A stretch of DNA of 64,000 nt, taken from Mesorhizobium muleiense (lineage in GTDB: Bacteria; Pseudomonadota; Alphaproteobacteria; Rhizobiales; Rhizobiaceae). The stretch spans positions 1-64,000 of the forward strand of contig NZ_FNEE01000004.1 of the NCBI RefSeq assembly GCF_900099905.1, written 5' to 3'. The notes below the pieces were generated by a model, which did not search any database, was not told the origin of the DNA, and saw only the letters and a list, made by a program, of their open reading frames with translations. The position numbers and the translations under genes are program-made. Positions 64,000 through 64,000 of the stretch are shown piece by piece. The first letter of the stretch is position 1; every line of letters begins with the position of its first letter.

Positions 64000-64000
64000 C

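Overview
The window is GC-rich, tightly packed alphaproteobacterial chromosome. Gene content and order point to the Rhizobiales, most likely Mesorhizobium or a close relative (inference from family knowledge, no search run). The main pointers are an iolR-iolC-iolD-iolE-iolB cluster with IolC fused to a DUF2090 domain, a hisB-hisH-hisA-hisF-hisE-coaA run, ChvI/ChvG followed by a truncated HprK and a regulatory PTS, a DivL-type kinase with Tyr in place of His, a TsaE-AmgK fusion, and dispersed palindromic intergenic repeats.

Layout. 1-2.9 kb: the 3' end of an IS481-type transposase, then a small phosphonate set (phnN, phnM, a DUF1045 2H-phosphoesterase) without the C-P lyase core. 3.0-11.3 kb: the inositol catabolic operon iolC-iolD-iolE-small membrane protein-iolB under IolR, with a divergent Gfo/Idh/MocA dehydrogenase. 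11.6-12.9 kb: DAHP synthase preceded by a short leader peptide rich in Phe/Trp/Tyr and an attenuator. 12.9-19.3 kb: an inositol-type ABC importer, iolG, an SDR and a LacI regulator. 19.4-22.2 kb: a desaturase-like oxygenase, a Rieske ferredoxin and a ferredoxin reductase, resembling rhizopine MocD-MocE-MocF. 22.2-26.6 kb: a DUF1402 protein and the hslV-GNAT-DUF2585-hslU operon. 26.8-32.6 kb: the histidine operon with DUF2628, DUF1330 and arginase-family genes inside it, ending in coaA. 32.8-36.5 kb: alkB, a BON-LysM protein, arfB, pckA. 36.7-42.5 kb: chvI, chvG, hprK, EIIA-Man, HPr, ahcY. 42.6-54.6 kb: divL, tsaE-amgK, murU, addB, addA, trxA. 54.7-64 kb: cupin, VOC protein, folC, accD, trpA, trpB, trpF, a YgjP-like metallopeptidase, DUF2852, benE and the end of an alpha/beta hydrolase.

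Functional reading. About 16 kb (3-19 kb) is devoted to importing inositol-like compounds and breaking them down, and the adjacent MocDEF-like trio could feed O-methylated inosamines (rhizopines) into the same route. TTCC/GGAA palindromes occur at the iolC promoter, the Gfo/Idh promoter and the importer promoter, suggesting a shared IolR regulon. The other half is housekeeping: His and Trp synthesis, fatty-acid initiation, folate, cell-cycle control, recombination and the HslUV protease.

The strongest unusual signals are the aromatic leader/attenuator before DAHP synthase (apparently leaderless), the MocDEF-like cassette, an arginase-family gene with an altered metal motif inside the his operon, an AccD that has lost all four zinc-ribbon cysteines, and several families of palindromic repeats, one of which supplies start codons to two genes. 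No rRNA, tRNA or CRISPR array was seen.
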